From assembly GCA_903919185.1 (NCBI GenBank), contig CAIXHF010000007.1:62001-126000 (forward strand): a stretch of DNA of 64,000 bases. Reading direction: 5' to 3'. Origin of the DNA: an uncultured Opitutia bacterium (lineage in GTDB: Bacteria; Verrucomicrobiota; Verrucomicrobiia; Opitutales; UBA953). Every line of letters begins with the position of its first letter. Position 1 is the first letter of the stretch. The notes under the pieces were generated by a model. The model saw nothing but the letters and a program-made list of their open reading frames with translations. It was not told where the DNA came from and did no database searches. Positions 38,265 through 50,221 of the stretch are shown here, in pieces. Position numbers and translations under genes: made by a program.

Positions 38265-39671
38265 ATGCGGATTTATTTCATGGGCATCTGCGGCACGGCG
38301 ATGGGCAACGCCGCTTTGTTGATGCGTTCGCTGGGTCACGAAGTGCGGGGTGCCGACACGGGCGTCTATCCGCCGATGTCCGATCACCTCCGTGCCGCCG
38401 GCATCGAGATCTTGGAAGGTTGGTCCGCAGAACGCTTGGCCCAGCTCAAGCCCGACCTCGTTGTGGTCGGCAACGTGGCGTCCCGCGGGCACCCTGAGGT
38501 CGAGTGGTTACTGGAAGCCCGCACGCAACCGTACGTCTCCTTGCCGGAGCTCCTGCGCACCCGCCTCCTGAACGATCGCCGTAACATTGTTGTCGCCGGT
38601 ACGCATGGGAAGACAACGTCCACCTGCATGGCGGCGGTCCTGTTGCAGGCCAACGGCGCAAGCCCTGGGTGGCTCGTTGGTGGGGTGCCCCGTGACCTCC
38701 CCGACAGTTCGCATCCCGGTAAGTCCGGCGGACCGTTTGTCATCGAGGGCGACGAATACGACACAGCCTTTTTCGATAAGCGCAGTAAGTTCATCCAGTA
38801 CCTGCCGCACGTCCTCGCTATTAATAACTGCGAGTTCGACCACGCCGACATCTTCCGCGACCTCGACGATGTCCTACGCACGTTCTCGCATGTCATCCGC
38901 ATTGTCCCGCGCGACGGCGCCATCGTTGCCAATGGCGATGACGCCAACGTCCTCGGCCTAGTAAAGAACGTGACGTGGGCCCCGGTGATTCGCGTTGGAA
39001 CCGGCGCCGGCAACGATGCGGTCATCGCCGATTTTCAAGAGACCTCCACGGGCTCGTCCTTCACGCTTCTTTGGAAGGGGCAGGAGTGGGGGCGCGTGCA
39101 GTGGGCCTTGCCTGGCTTGTTTAATGCCCGCAATGCCGCCATGGCCGCGGTTTCCGCCGGCCTTCTGCTCGATCGCCAAGACCCGACCAAACTTAAGCTC
39201 GACGCCTTGGCGAAGTTCCAAGGGGTCATGCGCCGTCAGCAGGTGCTCATTGACCGTGCCGATCGCGTGGTCATCGAGGATTTCGGTCATCACCCGACGG
39301 CCCTGAAACTCACGTTGGAATCGTTACGCGCCCGTTATCCGCACCATCGCCTCGTCGCTTGCTTCGAGCCGCGTAGCAACACCGCCGCCCGTAAGGTCAT
39401 GCAGGATGCCTTTCGCGATGCGCTCATGCTTGCGGACGATGTCTATCTCGCACCGGCCCATCGCGCCGACACGCTCGGCGGCGAAAGCTTTGACAGCACC
39501 GGCGTGGCTCAGGCCATCACCGCTTCGGGTCGACGCGGTTTCGCCCCGGCTTCGAACGACGCTTTGCTAGAAGCATTACGCCTGCACACCGCGGAAGGCC
39601 TGGGTCCACGTTGTATCGTTTTCTTCTCAAACGGGGCCTTTGGCGGTATTATCAAGAAGTTCGCCTCTTGA
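38265..39671 (+). CDS. mpl: UDP-N-acetylmuramate:L-alanyl-gamma-D-glutamyl-meso-diaminopimelate ligase
   Basis: MRIYFMGICGTAMGNAALLMRSLGHEVRGADTGVYPPMSDHL, VAGTHGKTTSTCMAAVLL, IEGDEYDTAFFDKRSKF. Confidence 0.93.
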   Translation: MRIYFMGICGTAMGNAALLMRSLGHEVRGADTGVYPPMSDHLRAAGIEILEGWSAERLAQLKPDLVVVGNVASRGHPEVEWLLEARTQPYVSLPELLRTRLLNDRRNIVVAGTHGKTTSTCMAAVLLQANGASPGWLVGGVPRDLPDSSHPGKSGGPFVIEGDEYDTAFFDKRSKFIQYLPHVLAINNCEFDHADIFRDLDDVLRTFSHVIRIVPRDGAIVANGDDANVLGLVKNVTWAPVIRVGTGAGNDAVIADFQETSTGSSFTLLWKGQEWGRVQWALPGLFNARNAAMAAVSAGLLLDRQDPTKLKLDALAKFQGVMRRQQVLIDRADRVVIEDFGHHPTALKLTLESLRARYPHHRLVACFEPRSNTAARKVMQDAFRDALMLADDVYLAPAHRADTLGGESFDSTGVAQAITASGRRGFAPASNDALLEALRLHTAEGLGPRCIVFFSNGAFGGIIKKFAS

Positions 39672-39682
39672 CGCGCAGTCGC

Positions 39683-40603
39683 TCAGCGTCCGCCGGCGAG
39701 TCCGTGAATGACCGAGGCGGCTTGAGCGTCGTGGGCGATTTGAGCCTGCAGCGCTGAGAGATTTGCGAACTTCTGTTCGTGCCGGAGGAAGTGTAACCAG
39801 CGGATGCGTACGGCAGCGCCCGTCGTCGGTATCGGGCCGGAGGCACGGAGGATATGCGTCTCAAGGAGCGGCTCCACCGGCCCGCTTTCGACCGTCGGCC
39901 GAAGCCCCCAATTAGCGACGGCAGGTTCGGCGAGGCCATCGGCATTCACGAGTTCGACCGCGTAGACGCCGAGGGCAGGGCGCAACTCTGGGTTCCACGG
40001 TAGGTTTAGGGTAGGGAAGCCAATGGTGCGACCGAGGCGTCGGCCATCGATGATCGTGCCCGTGGCTTCATAGGGCCGGAGTAGCATGCGGTTGGCCAAG
40101 GCGAGGTCGCCGTGACGCAAGGCGGTACGGATACGTGAACTGCTCACGGCCACGCCCTCGAGCGCGACGGGTTCGACGAGATGAACGGCGAGCCCGAGTT
40201 TGCCGGCATCACGTACGAGCGACTCGCCGTCCCCCGTACGGCCTTGCCCGTAACGGAAGTTTGTCCCGACGTGGACCGAGCGTAAGCCTTTGAAGTGATG
40301 CAAGAGCCAAGCAGGGAAGTCCACGGCTTCCATCGCTGCATGTTGCAAGGTGAACTCTTGGTGGTGGATGAATTCGGCCCCAGCCTCGGTCAGGCGCTCG
40401 TCTTTCTGCGTGCGATTAAGAATGAGCGGGACCGCCGATTCCGGCCGCAGGACTTTGCTCGGATGCGGCTCATAGGTCATGACCCCGACGCTGCCATGGG
40501 CTTGGCGGGCGGCGGCCCGCGTAGAGTGGAGGACGGCCCGATGGCCGAGGTGCACCCCGTCAAAGGCACCAAGCGCCAGGTGGATGCTCGGGGTGTGGCT
40601 CAT
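39683..40603 (-). CDS. ribF: Bifunctional riboflavin kinase/FAD synthetase
   Basis: [68 protein letters not shown]. Confidence 0.93.
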   Translation of the reverse strand: MSHTPSIHLALGAFDGVHLGHRAVLHSTRAAARQAHGSVGVMTYEPHPSKVLRPESAVPLILNRTQKDERLTEAGAEFIHHQEFTLQHAAMEAVDFPAWLLHHFKGLRSVHVGTNFRYGQGRTGDGESLVRDAGKLGLAVHLVEPVALEGVAVSSSRIRTALRHGDLALANRMLLRPYEATGTIIDGRRLGRTIGFPTLNLPWNPELRPALGVYAVELVNADGLAEPAVANWGLRPTVESGPVEPLLETHILRASGPIPTTGAAVRIRWLHFLRHEQKFANLSALQAQIAHDAQAASVIHGLAGGR

Positions 40604-41328
40604 CCCAAGGCGATACTCGGCACAGCTTCGTGCACAGGAATCAAACACGCGACGAGCTGTTCGCGGGTCATCGCCCCCAGTTCCATCAGGGTCTTCGACC
40701 GGTCGACGTGCAGGTTGCCTGAGAGCGTGCGGCGGAGCATGGTGAGGTGCGCCCCTGGGCCGAGCTTACGTCCGAGGTCATAGGCGATGGTGCGCACATA
40801 CGTGCCCTTGGTGCAATGCACGCGGAAGTTGAGCCGGGGGCTCTCCCAGGCGAGCAGTTCGAAGGCGTCGATGCGGATAAAGCGTAGCTCGCGTTCGACT
40901 TCGATGCCCTTGCGCGCGAGCTCGTAGAGTTTCTTACCGCCAATCTTTTTAGCCGAGTGCATCGGCGGAAGCTGATGCTGGTCGCCCAGCATCGTGGCCA
41001 TCGCGGCCGCGACCTCGACCGGCGTTAATTCTGGTACTAGGTTAGTCTCGGTCGTTGCGCCGTCGGCGTCCTGAGAATCCGTGACCACGCCAAGCGTGGC
41101 TTCGCCGAAGTATTCCTTTTCCTGCGACATCAAATATTGCGAGGCCTTGGTGGCCTTGCCCACGAGGATGATGAGTAGGCCCGTCGCCATCGGATCGAGC
41201 GTGCCAGCGTGGCCGACCCGGCGGGTCTGGTAGAGCCAGCGGACCTTGTCGACGACGTCGTGCGAGGTGATGCCTTGTGGCTTGTCGACCAGCAGGACGC
41301 CTTCGGGTTCAGGGAGTCCGTCGCTCAT
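40600..41328 (-). CDS. truB: tRNA pseudouridine(55) synthase TruB
   Basis: [47 protein letters not shown]. Confidence 0.95.
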   Translation of the reverse strand: MSDGLPEPEGVLLVDKPQGITSHDVVDKVRWLYQTRRVGHAGTLDPMATGLLIILVGKATKASQYLMSQEKEYFGEATLGVVTDSQDADGATTETNLVPELTPVEVAAAMATMLGDQHQLPPMHSAKKIGGKKLYELARKGIEVERELRFIRIDAFELLAWESPRLNFRVHCTKGTYVRTIAYDLGRKLGPGAHLTMLRRTLSGNLHVDRSKTLMELGAMTREQLVACLIPVHEAVPSIALG

Positions 41329-42326
41329 TGGGCGGAATGCTCGCGGTAATGTTCGGCCACGATGCCGATGATGCGGGCCCGGTCCTTGGCCAGGGTGCAG
41401 CCGAGCATATTGAAGCCAGCGGCTAGGACATGGCCACCGCCGTTCAGTTTGCCGGCAAGGAGGTCGAGGCGAAGGCGTGGGTCGCGGCCACGTAGGCTGC
41501 CGCGAACACCGTCATGGCCTTCTTCCATGAGCACGGCAATCTCGACGCCCTCGACCGAGCGGGGGAATTCCACGAGGCCTTCTTTATCTTCTTTCGTGGT
41601 GCCTGTCGCGGCGTAGTCAGCCTGGGTGAGTTCGCCGGAGCAGATCTTGCCGTCTTCGTGAAATTGAATTGAGTTGAGGAAGCGCTTGGTGAGTTCGAGT
41701 TTGCCGCGGCTTTCGTGTTCGAAGACGAGGAAGTTAGTCTCCGCCGGGTTCGCACCGCGTTCAATTAGTTCGGCGGCCAAGGCGAAAACTTCGGTGGTCG
41801 CACTGGCGTAACTGAATCGCCCGGTGTCGGTCACGATGCCGAGGTGCAAGGCCTTGGCCGTGGCGGCGTCGCAGCCCAGGTTATGGCGGAGCGCGCCGTA
41901 AGCGAGGACGTGGCAGGTGGCCGCCGCGGTTTTCACCACGATGTTGTGCTGGGCATAGCCTGGATTCGATGCGTGGTGATCAATGTTACCCCAAAGCTTG
42001 CCCCCGAACTTGTCCAAGAGGTCGGGCCCAATGCGAGACGCATCGGCACAGTCGACCGCGACAGCCACCCGGCCATCTGGGACATATTGCTCACCCGTTA
42101 AGAAGGTGACCCCTTGGGCGTAAGATACCATGTTCGGGGGGACTCGATCGCGGTTGACGCAGATGCTGTCGATCCCCGCCGCGAGCAGGATGCGGCAGAG
42201 GGCGACTTGGGAGCCGATGCAGTCGCCATCGGGCCGCATGTGCCCTAATACGGCCACTTTCTGGCCTTGGAGGCCTTGGACGAGCCCCCGGAGGGCAGGT
42301 CCGGCTGCTTGCATGCTGATTCCCAT
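41325..42326 (-). CDS. nrnA: DHH-family phosphoesterase (NrnA-like)
   Basis: [44 protein letters not shown]. Confidence 0.88.
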   Translation of the reverse strand: MGISMQAAGPALRGLVQGLQGQKVAVLGHMRPDGDCIGSQVALCRILLAAGIDSICVNRDRVPPNMVSYAQGVTFLTGEQYVPDGRVAVAVDCADASRIGPDLLDKFGGKLWGNIDHHASNPGYAQHNIVVKTAAATCHVLAYGALRHNLGCDAATAKALHLGIVTDTGRFSYASATTEVFALAAELIERGANPAETNFLVFEHESRGKLELTKRFLNSIQFHEDGKICSGELTQADYAATGTTKEDKEGLVEFPRSVEGVEIAVLMEEGHDGVRGSLRGRDPRLRLDLLAGKLNGGGHVLAAGFNMLGCTLAKDRARIIGIVAEHYREHSAQ

Positions 42327-42406
42327 AGTGTTGTGAGGAAGAAACCAGCCCGCCCGACCGCTGGCAAAGGCAAAAGGCGAGGTTATTTACAATGTAGGGT
42401 CCCCGC

Positions 42407-42436
42407 TTGATGCCCCGAATGGCTTGGGCATAGTAT
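42407..42436 (+). promoter_or_regulatory. Candidate sigma-70-type promoter for clpC
   Basis: TTGATG – 18 nt – TAGTAT, 41 bp upstream of the clpC ATG. Confidence 0.4.
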
Positions 42437-42476
42437 CTGCTTAACAGGCTCTCAAGCCCACCCCACCACCCATCCC

Positions 42477-45032
42477 ATGGACAAGGACAAGAATAACAAC
42501 AATTTCACGCCCCGCGCCCGTAAGGTCGTGGAGCTCGCCCGGGCCGAAGCGCGCCGATTCAACCACAACTACGTCGGGACGGAGCACATCCTGCTCGGCC
42601 TGATCAAGTTGGGTGAAGGCGTGGCCGTCAATGTCCTCGGCCGGATGGGCCTCGACCTGAAGAGTGTCCGCTCTGCCGTCGAGAAGCAGGTGGGCCAAGG
42701 GCCGGAGGAAGCTAAGGCTCCCGACACCATTCCGCTCACGCCGCGTGTGCAGAAGGTCATGGCTCATGCCGTGACGGAAGCCCGCAGCCTCGGTCACGCC
42801 TACGTTGGCACCGAACACATCTTGCTGGGCCTCCTGAAGGAAGGGGAAGGCGTCGCTGCCCGTGTCCTCCAGCAGCTTGACGTCGACCTCGAGCGCTGCC
42901 GCAAAGAAATCCTCGCCGACATCGACCCCAACGCTTCCGTTGAGGGCGAAAGTAAGTCGGAAGACACTCCGCCGGAGGAGAAGTCCGATGGCGAAGATAC
43001 GCCGCCGCCGCGTCGCTCCGGCGAAGAAAGTGGGCGCCCCGGTCGGGGCGAGCGTCTCTCGTTGCTGAAGACTTTTGGCCGCGACCTCACCGAGATGGCC
43101 CGGGCCGGCGAACTCGACCCGGTCATCGGTCGAAAGGAAGAAATCCGCCGGGTGGTGCAGATCCTCTGCCGCCGGACGAAGAACAACCCTGTCCTCATCG
43201 GCGAAGCTGGCGTCGGTAAGACTGCCATCGTCGAAGGCTTGGCCCAAGAAATCGCCTCCGGCATTGTTCCGGAAATCCTGCTCGACCGCAAGGTCGTGAC
43301 GCTGGACCTCGCCCTCATGGTCGCAGGCACCAAGTACCGCGGCCAGTTCGAAGAGCGCATCAAGGGAATCATGGATGAGATCAAGCGCGCTAAGAACATC
43401 ATCTTGTTCATCGACGAAATGCACACCATCGTGGGTGCAGGTGCGGCCGAAGGCGCGATGGATGCCTCCAATATCCTCAAGCCGGCGTTGTCCCGCGGTG
43501 AAATCCAGTGCGTCGGTGCGACGACCTTGTCCGAATACCGTAAGCACATTGAGAAGGACGCCGCTCTGGAGCGTCGCTTCCAGTCCGTGAAGGTGGACGA
43601 TCCGTCGCCAGACGACGCGGTGCTCATCCTGCGTGGTATTCGTTCGAAGTACGAAGACCACCATAAGTGCGAATACACCGACGCCTCCATTGAGGCCGCG
43701 GTTCGCCTCTCGCACCGTTACATCACTGCCCGCCATCTCCCAGATAAGGCCATCGACGTGATGGATGAAGCCGGCGCCCGCGCCCGTATTCGTTCGCTGA
43801 ACCTACCGCCTGAGCTCGACAAGGCTCAGGCTGATATCGACGCAGTCGTGCTCCAGAAGGAGGACGCTTCCCGTCACCAGAAGTTCGAGGAAGCCGCCAA
43901 TCTGCGCGACCAGGAGAAGAAGCTCCGCGCCAAGCGCGAGAAGATGCTCGAAGAGTGGCGCAAGAAGCGCGACGAGAAGCGCATCATCGTCGACGAAGAT
44001 GAGATGCTCCACATCGTCGCCGATTGGACGGGCGTCCCGCTCAACCGCATGGAGAAGAAGGAGACCCAGAAGCTCCTCGACCTCGAGACAGACCTGCAGG
44101 GTAGCGTCATTGGTCAGGAACGAGCCTGTGAAGTCATCGCCCGCGCGTTGCGCCGCTCCCGCGCCGACCTGAAGGACCCGCGTCGTCCGATTGGTTCTTT
44201 CCTCTTCCTCGGCCCGACCGGCGTCGGTAAGACGCTCTTGGCCCGCACCCTCGCAGAGCGTATGTTCGGCGAGAAAGAAGCGATTATCCAAATCGACATG
44301 TCCGAGTACATGGAGAAGTTTACGGTCTCCCGTATGATCGGTTCGCCGCCTGGTTATGTCGGCCATGACGAAGGCGGCCAGCTGACTGAACAGGTCCGCC
44401 GGAAGCCATACTCCGTGGTGCTCTTCGACGAAATCGAAAAGGCCCACCCCGACGTCATCCAGCTGCTCTTGCAGGCCTTGGAAGACGGTCGCCTGACCGA
44501 TTCGCTCGGCCGCGTGGTCGATTTCCGTAACACGATTATCATCATGACGTCCAACGTTGGCGCTGATGTGCTGCAGCGTAATAACTCCGTGGGCTTTGAT
44601 GTCGGCGTGGATTCCACCCGTGACTACGAGAAGCTTAAGGAGCGCATCATGGAAGAGACCAAGCGCGCCTTTAAGCCAGAGTTCCTCAATCGCCTCACCG
44701 ATATTATCATCTTCCAGCAGCTCGCGAAGACGCACATGACCAAGATCGTCGACATCGAAGTCGCCAAGGTCGCCAAGCGCCTCCTCGACCTCGGCGTGAA
44801 GCTGGTTGTCAACGAAGCCGCCCGTGGATACCTCGTCGATAATGGTTGGGACGAGAAGTACGGTGCCCGCCCGCTCCGCCGCGCGGTCGAACGCCTCCTC
44901 GAAGATCCGTTGGCCGAATCCATCTTACGAGACGACTATAACAAGGAAGAGCCGGTCATCGTCTCGGTGGGCGAGAAGGGCCTAGTCTTCACGCAGAAGA
45001 AGTCGGGTGCTGATACCGAGCCCAAGGCTTAA
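42477..45032 (+). CDS. clpC: ATP-dependent Clp protease ATP-binding subunit ClpC
   Basis: Tandem ClpN repeats, Walker [18 protein letters not shown] and [19 protein letters not shown]-like middle region [18 protein letters not shown]. Confidence 0.95.
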   Translation: MDKDKNNNNFTPRARKVVELARAEARRFNHNYVGTEHILLGLIKLGEGVAVNVLGRMGLDLKSVRSAVEKQVGQGPEEAKAPDTIPLTPRVQKVMAHAVTEARSLGHAYVGTEHILLGLLKEGEGVAARVLQQLDVDLERCRKEILADIDPNASVEGESKSEDTPPEEKSDGEDTPPPRRSGEESGRPGRGERLSLLKTFGRDLTEMARAGELDPVIGRKEEIRRVVQILCRRTKNNPVLIGEAGVGKTAIVEGLAQEIASGIVPEILLDRKVVTLDLALMVAGTKYRGQFEERIKGIMDEIKRAKNIILFIDEMHTIVGAGAAEGAMDASNILKPALSRGEIQCVGATTLSEYRKHIEKDAALERRFQSVKVDDPSPDDAVLILRGIRSKYEDHHKCEYTDASIEAAVRLSHRYITARHLPDKAIDVMDEAGARARIRSLNLPPELDKAQADIDAVVLQKEDASRHQKFEEAANLRDQEKKLRAKREKMLEEWRKKRDEKRIIVDEDEMLHIVADWTGVPLNRMEKKETQKLLDLETDLQGSVIGQERACEVIARALRRSRADLKDPRRPIGSFLFLGPTGVGKTLLARTLAERMFGEKEAIIQIDMSEYMEKFTVSRMIGSPPGYVGHDEGGQLTEQVRRKPYSVVLFDEIEKAHPDVIQLLLQALEDGRLTDSLGRVVDFRNTIIIMTSNVGADVLQRNNSVGFDVGVDSTRDYEKLKERIMEETKRAFKPEFLNRLTDIIIFQQLAKTHMTKIVDIEVAKVAKRLLDLGVKLVVNEAARGYLVDNGWDEKYGARPLRRAVERLLEDPLAESILRDDYNKEEPVIVSVGEKGLVFTQKKSGADTEPKA

Positions 45033-45379
45033 TGTCGGGTCGCTTGGTCACTGCAGGGCTCCTGGGCGCGACCGCGGTCGCCCTCGGGGCCTTCGGTGCC
45101 CACGGACTGAAAGACCGCTTGGCCCTCATTCCCGAGGCCGCTGGCTGGTGGCAGACCGCGACGTTCTACTTGCTATCGCACGCGTTGGCCGTCGGGGCAA
45201 TCGCCTCGCCCTCGGCTTGGCCCGCTCGCCTCTGGTCGGCGGGAGCGTTAATCTTCGCCGCAACCTTATATGCGATGGCCTTGGGCGCACCGCGTTGGCT
45301 CGGTGCCATCACGCCGCTGGGTGGCACGCTGCTGATTGCCGGCTGGCTAAGCTTAGCTTGGGTCGCGCGCCGCCGCTAA
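45032..45379 (+). CDS. DUF423-family membrane protein
   Basis: LLGATAVALGAFGAHGLKDRL..WWQTATFYLLSHALAV; TAATG overlap with clpC. Confidence 0.85.
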   Translation: MSGRLVTAGLLGATAVALGAFGAHGLKDRLALIPEAAGWWQTATFYLLSHALAVGAIASPSAWPARLWSAGALIFAATLYAMALGAPRWLGAITPLGGTLLIAGWLSLAWVARRR

Positions 45380-45429
45380 GCCTTGCCACGAGGTTTTGAC
45401 TTCCCCGGTTCGACAGGTTGGGATGCTGT

Positions 45430-45885
45430 ATGCCCCATTACCACGTCAGCCGTGCAGGTGAGCAACTCGGTGTCTTTCCGCAGGAAGATGTGCTGGCGAA
45501 GCTTAGCCGTGGCGAGTTACTGCCCAGTGACCTTGCCTGGGCGGAAGGTATGTCTAGCTGGCAGCCGTTAGCCTCGCTCTTTCCTCCATCCCATGGTGTC
45601 CCGCCGCCCGTGCCCCCCGCGTCGGTGGATTACGCTCTTTCCATGGTCCTTCCGATTAACCGCTCGGGCTGGGCCATCGCTGCGGGGTACTTGGCGTTAT
45701 TCTCGGTCCTCTGCTTGCCGGCGCCGTTCGCACTCTTTTGTGGCATCATGGCCCTGCGTGACCTGAAGCGTCAGCCGCACCTCCAAGGCGCCGGCCGGGC
45801 CTGGTTCGGTATCGTCATGGGGGCCATCGGCACGCTGTTTTTCGTGCTGGCCTGTGCAAGCTTCGTACTCAAGGGGCTTAGATAA
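45430..45885 (+). CDS. GYF_2/DUF4190-like membrane protein
   Basis: HYHVSRAGEQLGVFPQEDVLAKLSRGELLPSDLAWAEGMSSWQPLASLF followed by two TM segments. Confidence 0.75.
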   Translation: MPHYHVSRAGEQLGVFPQEDVLAKLSRGELLPSDLAWAEGMSSWQPLASLFPPSHGVPPPVPPASVDYALSMVLPINRSGWAIAAGYLALFSVLCLPAPFALFCGIMALRDLKRQPHLQGAGRAWFGIVMGAIGTLFFVLACASFVLKGLR

Positions 45886-46178
45886 TGACGCCCGCTGAGT
45901 TAAAACAATCGGCCCTGAAGGATGCGCGACCTCCGGTTGGTTTAAACGATGCCGCAGTGTCTCTTTGGTATCTCAAGAAGGGCGATTGGGAGAAGTCTCA
46001 TAATATCGCGCAGGATATGGATGATGACCATGGCGCATGGATCCATGCGCTCCTACACCTCGTCGAAGGCGACCTCAGCAACGCCCGCTATTGGTTTGCG
46101 GAGGCGGGCCGTCCGGCGGTGAAGCCCGCCCAGTCCGATGCCCTCTGGGACGAAATCGCCACGGATGTCTTGGCCTAG
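45885..46178 (+). CDS. Conserved hypothetical protein, 97 aa
   Basis: TAATG overlap with the upstream gene; LWYLKKGDWEKSHNIAQDMDDDHGAWIHALLHLVEGDLSNARYWFAEAGRP. Confidence 0.7.
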   Translation: MTPAELKQSALKDARPPVGLNDAAVSLWYLKKGDWEKSHNIAQDMDDDHGAWIHALLHLVEGDLSNARYWFAEAGRPAVKPAQSDALWDEIATDVLA

Positions 46179-46225
46179 TCTTTCGCTCCGCTTGCATCTG
46201 GTCAGACTCCGCTTACGGTTTCGTC

Positions 46226-46765
46226 ATGCGCCTCTTCCTTGCCTTAGCTACCTTTCTAACCCTTTCCATGCACGCCGCCGAATCCCCCAATCTACTAACC
46301 ATTCCACTCAAGGACATCGACGGGAAGGAGATGACCCTCGCGGCTTACCAGGCCAAGGTCGTCTTGGTCGTCAACGTTGCTAGCGAATGTGGTTATACCG
46401 CCCAATACGAAGGCCTCGAGGCTCTCTACCGCAAGTACAAGGCCAAGGGCCTCGTCATCGTCGGCGTGCCTTGTAATGACTTTGGTGGCCAAGAGCCTGG
46501 CACCGAGGCGGAGATTAAGAAATTCTGTTCCAGCCGTTTCCAGGTCACTTTCCCTCTGACCAGTAAAGTCAGTGTGAAGGGCAAGGCCGCCCATCCCTTG
46601 TTCGTCGCGTTCACGGGTAAGGAAGCTGGCCACCCCGGTCCCGTGTCTTGGAACTTCAATAAGTTCCTCGTTGGAAAAGACGGCAAGCTGCTCGCCCGCT
46701 TTGATTCGTCCGTTGCGCCGGAGTCGGCCGAACTTCAAGCCGCGATTGAGAAGGCGCTTAAGTAA
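46226..46765 (+). CDS. Glutathione peroxidase-like protein
   Basis: VVLVVNVASECGYTAQYEGLEALYRKYKAKGLVIVGVPCNDFGGQEPGT; signal peptide; start moved from 46037. Confidence 0.9.
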   Translation: MRLFLALATFLTLSMHAAESPNLLTIPLKDIDGKEMTLAAYQAKVVLVVNVASECGYTAQYEGLEALYRKYKAKGLVIVGVPCNDFGGQEPGTEAEIKKFCSSRFQVTFPLTSKVSVKGKAAHPLFVAFTGKEAGHPGPVSWNFNKFLVGKDGKLLARFDSSVAPESAELQAAIEKALK

Positions 46766-46779
46766 GCCTGCCTGACGTC

Positions 46780-47532
46780 TTAAACTGGCCAGAGCAGCTT
46801 GGCGATTAACGCCAAGACAACCACGAGGAAAGCCCTGCGGATGAGCCCGGCGCCGTGCTTGAGTACAAGCCCAGTGCCGAGTCGCGCGCCGATGAGTTGG
46901 CCGCCGACCATCGCCAAAGCGACCCAAGGGGCGACGTGTCCGAGCCAAGCAAACACCACGAGTGAACCGAGGTTACTCGCGAGGTTCACGACCTTGGTGA
47001 AGGCGTTGGCGCGCGTGAGTTCCTGGCCCAGCAGGGTCACCAAGACCAGAATCCAGAAGGCTCCCGTGCCTGGTCCAAAGAACCCATCGTAGAAGCCGAG
47101 CGTCAGGCCGAAGATCCACGAGAAAAGAACGGCATCCATCCGCGCGCGGGTTGTCGTCGAGCCCAGCCGTGGGCTGGCGATCACATACACGACCACCGCG
47201 AGGAGCATCCAAGGAATCGCTTTCTTCAGGGCATCGTTGCCGACGAGCGTGAGGACGTAGGCCCCGCCCATAGAGCCGAGAAAAGAAAGCAGTGCGGCCA
47301 GCCGAACCTCTGCCCATTGGACGAGTCCGGCCTGCGCATAGCGGCTCACAGCGATAGCGGTACCAAAGGAACTCTGGGCCTTGTTCGTCCCGAGCGCCAA
47401 CTGTGGAGGCAGTCCCGCCCAAAGTAAGGCCGGTACGGTGATGAGCCCGCCGCCGCCGGCAATGGAGTCGATGAACCCGCCCAGGAGCCCCGCTCCGAAG
47501 AGCAGCACGTAGACGTGAGGGGCGAGGTCCAT
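46780..47532 (-). CDS. TSUP family (TauE/SafE) transporter
   Basis: GAGLLGGFIDSIAGGGGLITVPALLWAGLPPQLALGTNKAQSSFGT. Confidence 0.9.
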   Translation of the reverse strand: MDLAPHVYVLLFGAGLLGGFIDSIAGGGGLITVPALLWAGLPPQLALGTNKAQSSFGTAIAVSRYAQAGLVQWAEVRLAALLSFLGSMGGAYVLTLVGNDALKKAIPWMLLAVVVYVIASPRLGSTTTRARMDAVLFSWIFGLTLGFYDGFFGPGTGAFWILVLVTLLGQELTRANAFTKVVNLASNLGSLVVFAWLGHVAPWVALAMVGGQLIGARLGTGLVLKHGAGLIRRAFLVVVLALIAKLLWPV

Positions 47533-47616
47533 AGCTAGGGCATAGGTCGATGGCGGGTTTGGGTCAACGCGCTCATTTCGGCTTTATACAGGTAGCCCTA
47601 AGCATACGCTCTCCCC

Positions 47617-48159
47617 ATGACTCCCCAGCCCTCTCCGACGTCACGCGTCCGGCTCGGCTTATTGCTGGGATTAGTCTTCACCCTTGGTGTTGTGTTAGTC
47701 GGCCTACGCTTCCTTGGTCGACGCGCTGAGATTGCTACGCCGGTGGCGAAGCCGACGCAGGCATCTTCCGCACGACGTCAGGTGAGTGCCATCCCGCGCA
47801 GCTCTGCATCCCTTCAGTTAGACGAGACAAAGAACGTTTGGCCAGATGCCCCGGAGGTCACGCCGACGTCGTTGCGGCGCTTGGACGACCAAGTTTTCGA
47901 AAAGGTATTAGCCATGGCTACGGAAATGCAGCTCGCTGACACGACCAGATTTTTAGGCTTTTCCGCGCGCGCGGAAGTCGTACTGGACGCGATGTTGAAG
48001 GAGCCCCGTTTCATCGAAATGAGAGCCATCATGGAACAGCAGGAGGAGCGCTGGCCGTCGGCGGACACCGCGGAGCGGGCGCAGGTCATGGTGGCAAGGC
48101 GGGTCGGGTACGACGAACTGTTGGCCGAAGCACGTGTGCGTCTGGCGGCTTTACGCTAG
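47617..48159 (+). CDS. Hypothetical single-TM protein
   Basis: 180 aa; N-terminal TM LGLLLGLVFTLGVVLVGLRFL, no recognised domain. Confidence 0.6.
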   Translation: MTPQPSPTSRVRLGLLLGLVFTLGVVLVGLRFLGRRAEIATPVAKPTQASSARRQVSAIPRSSASLQLDETKNVWPDAPEVTPTSLRRLDDQVFEKVLAMATEMQLADTTRFLGFSARAEVVLDAMLKEPRFIEMRAIMEQQEERWPSADTAERAQVMVARRVGYDELLAEARVRLAALR

Positions 48160-48214
48160 CGAATAGAGGCGAATATTGACTCACCCAACCCTGCGCCTAG
48201 GGTGCCGTCACCCC

Positions 48215-49870
48215 ATGCTTTCCGTCGTTACTCGTGGCCGTCTTTTCTTCCGTCTTATCTACGGGCTGGGCCTATTTGCCTGGTCGGCTCAGTTGGCTGC
48301 CGTGGAACCTCCCGCGGCCTTCGACGTCTGTGTCTACGGTGGTAACGCGAGTGGGGTGATGGCCGCATGTGCCGCCGCGAAGGAAGGTGCGAAGGTCATT
48401 GTGGTCGAACCAAGCCGATGGTTGGGCGGCATGACGGGCGGTGGCCTGATGCATATCGATTGGGGCAGGGAAGAAGCCGTCAGCGGCTCGACCCGTCCGA
48501 TCTTAAAGAAGGATTACAAGGATGCCCAGTACCGCGCGGCCTTTGCCGAGATGCTTAAGTCCGCTGGCGTCACCGTGCTCTTTGAACACCGAGTCAGTGC
48601 GGCCCTGAAGGTCGATGGCGTGATTCGCTCGATCGACTTGGACCTCGCCCCTTTCGACGAATACGGCTGTCCCCCGGCGAAGCCGACGAAGGCCCTGGAT
48701 CGTACCATCAAGGCCAAGGTCTTCATCGATTGTTCCTATGAAGGCGACCTGATGGCGCGTGCTGGCGTCGCCTATGCCTTTGGACGTGAGGCCAAGTCGG
48801 CCTACGGCGAGAGCCTGGCGGGCGCCCAGCCGCCGATGTCGGTCTACGCAATCAGTCCTTATGTAAAGGTGGGCGATTCGCTGAGCGGCCTGCTCCCTGG
48901 CCTGCAGGCGACGCCGGTCGCGCCAGTCGGCGAGGCGGATAAACTAACGATGGGCTATGGCTTCCGGTGGCGCTTCGTCTTCAAAGGCGAGAGCCTCCCA
49001 ATCGAGCCGCCGGCGAACTACGACCCTAAGCAGTTCGAACTTTACCGCCGGGCCTTCCAGCATGGAGTCGATATTTTATCTGGGCGCGTGTTGCGCGGCC
49101 AGTTGGACGGCTGGGAAAAGAGCGGAGGCCGCGTCTATTCCGGCGGTGCCGGCAATCTCGCCCGCGCCTTGTTTGCCCCGACGAACTACGGCCATAACGC
49201 GAGTTACCCGGATGGCGATTATGCGACCCGTGCTCAGATTTGGAAGGAACAGCAGGATTTCGTCCGCGGCATGACGCATTTCTTGCGCACCGATCCCAGC
49301 GTCCCCGCTAAGCAGAAGGAAATCGCTCTCAGTGCCGGGCTCGAGAAAGGCGCGTTCGACGACACCAAGGGCTATCCGCATCAGCTCTACGTCCGGGAGG
49401 CACGTCGCATGGTCTCGGATTACGTCGTCACCCAAAAGGATATGGAAGGTAAGGCGGCGCCCGCGGATTCCGTTGGCCTTGCCTCCTATGGTGTCGATGA
49501 ATGGCCCTACGCCACCGTCGCGCTCGACGGAAAAGTCGCCCTCATGGGCGGTTACTATTCGATGCTTTATCTCGAGGAGAAGAACCGTGGCATTTACCAG
49601 ATTCCGTACCGTTCGATCGTCCCAAAGAAGGCCCAGTGCGAAAATCTCTTGGTGCCAGTCTGTGTTTCCGCTAGCCACATTGCGATGACCTCCATTCGCA
49701 TGGAGCCCGTGTGGATGATCCTCGGAGAGTCAGCTGGCGTCGCCGCGGCGATGGCCGTGAAGTCTGGGCAGGCGGTGCAGGACGTACCTTATGCCGACCT
49801 GCAACCTAAGTTGCGGGCCTTGTATCAGAAGCTAGATATCCCGAAGAAGAAGGAACCTACGCAGAAGTAG
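48215..49870 (+). CDS. FAD-dependent oxidoreductase (FAD_oxidored family, secreted)
   Basis: Signal peptide; [95 protein letters not shown]. Confidence 0.88.
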   Translation: MLSVVTRGRLFFRLIYGLGLFAWSAQLAAVEPPAAFDVCVYGGNASGVMAACAAAKEGAKVIVVEPSRWLGGMTGGGLMHIDWGREEAVSGSTRPILKKDYKDAQYRAAFAEMLKSAGVTVLFEHRVSAALKVDGVIRSIDLDLAPFDEYGCPPAKPTKALDRTIKAKVFIDCSYEGDLMARAGVAYAFGREAKSAYGESLAGAQPPMSVYAISPYVKVGDSLSGLLPGLQATPVAPVGEADKLTMGYGFRWRFVFKGESLPIEPPANYDPKQFELYRRAFQHGVDILSGRVLRGQLDGWEKSGGRVYSGGAGNLARALFAPTNYGHNASYPDGDYATRAQIWKEQQDFVRGMTHFLRTDPSVPAKQKEIALSAGLEKGAFDDTKGYPHQLYVREARRMVSDYVVTQKDMEGKAAPADSVGLASYGVDEWPYATVALDGKVALMGGYYSMLYLEEKNRGIYQIPYRSIVPKKAQCENLLVPVCVSASHIAMTSIRMEPVWMILGESAGVAAAMAVKSGQAVQDVPYADLQPKLRALYQKLDIPKKKEPTQK

Positions 49871-50216
49871 GCCCGGCAAACCGCAAGTCCGCCACGACAC
49901 GCCCGCCCACCAAGTGCTCTTGGATGATACGGTCAAGGTTCTCGGGTGTGCAGTCGCGGTACCACACGCCTTCTGGGTAGACCACGGCGATGGGCCCTTG
50001 CACGCAGACCCGAAGGCAATCTGCTTTGGTGCGCTGGATACCGCCGCGGCCATCGAGGCCGAGTTGCTTCAGCCGCGTCTTCAGGTGCTCCCAGGAGCGG
50101 ACGGCGAGTTCACCGCCGCAGCAGGTTTGCTCCGTTGACTTCACGCACAAGAAGAGGTGTCGCTTCGTGTGGTCGAGTCCGAGGGTCTGGGCCAGCTCTG
50201 TGGAAGTCGGGCCCAT
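49857..50216 (-). CDS. (2Fe-2S) ferredoxin domain-containing protein (thioredoxin-like fold)
   Basis: [60 protein letters not shown]. Confidence 0.82.
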   Translation of the reverse strand: MGPTSTELAQTLGLDHTKRHLFLCVKSTEQTCCGGELAVRSWEHLKTRLKQLGLDGRGGIQRTKADCLRVCVQGPIAVVYPEGVWYRDCTPENLDRIIQEHLVGGRVVADLRFAGPTSA

Positions 50217-50221
50217 ACGGG

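Noticed and set aside
47617-48159. Hypothetical single-TM protein as a possible toxin or immunity gene
   Set aside because: No partner gene, no known motif; nothing beyond a plain hypothetical.
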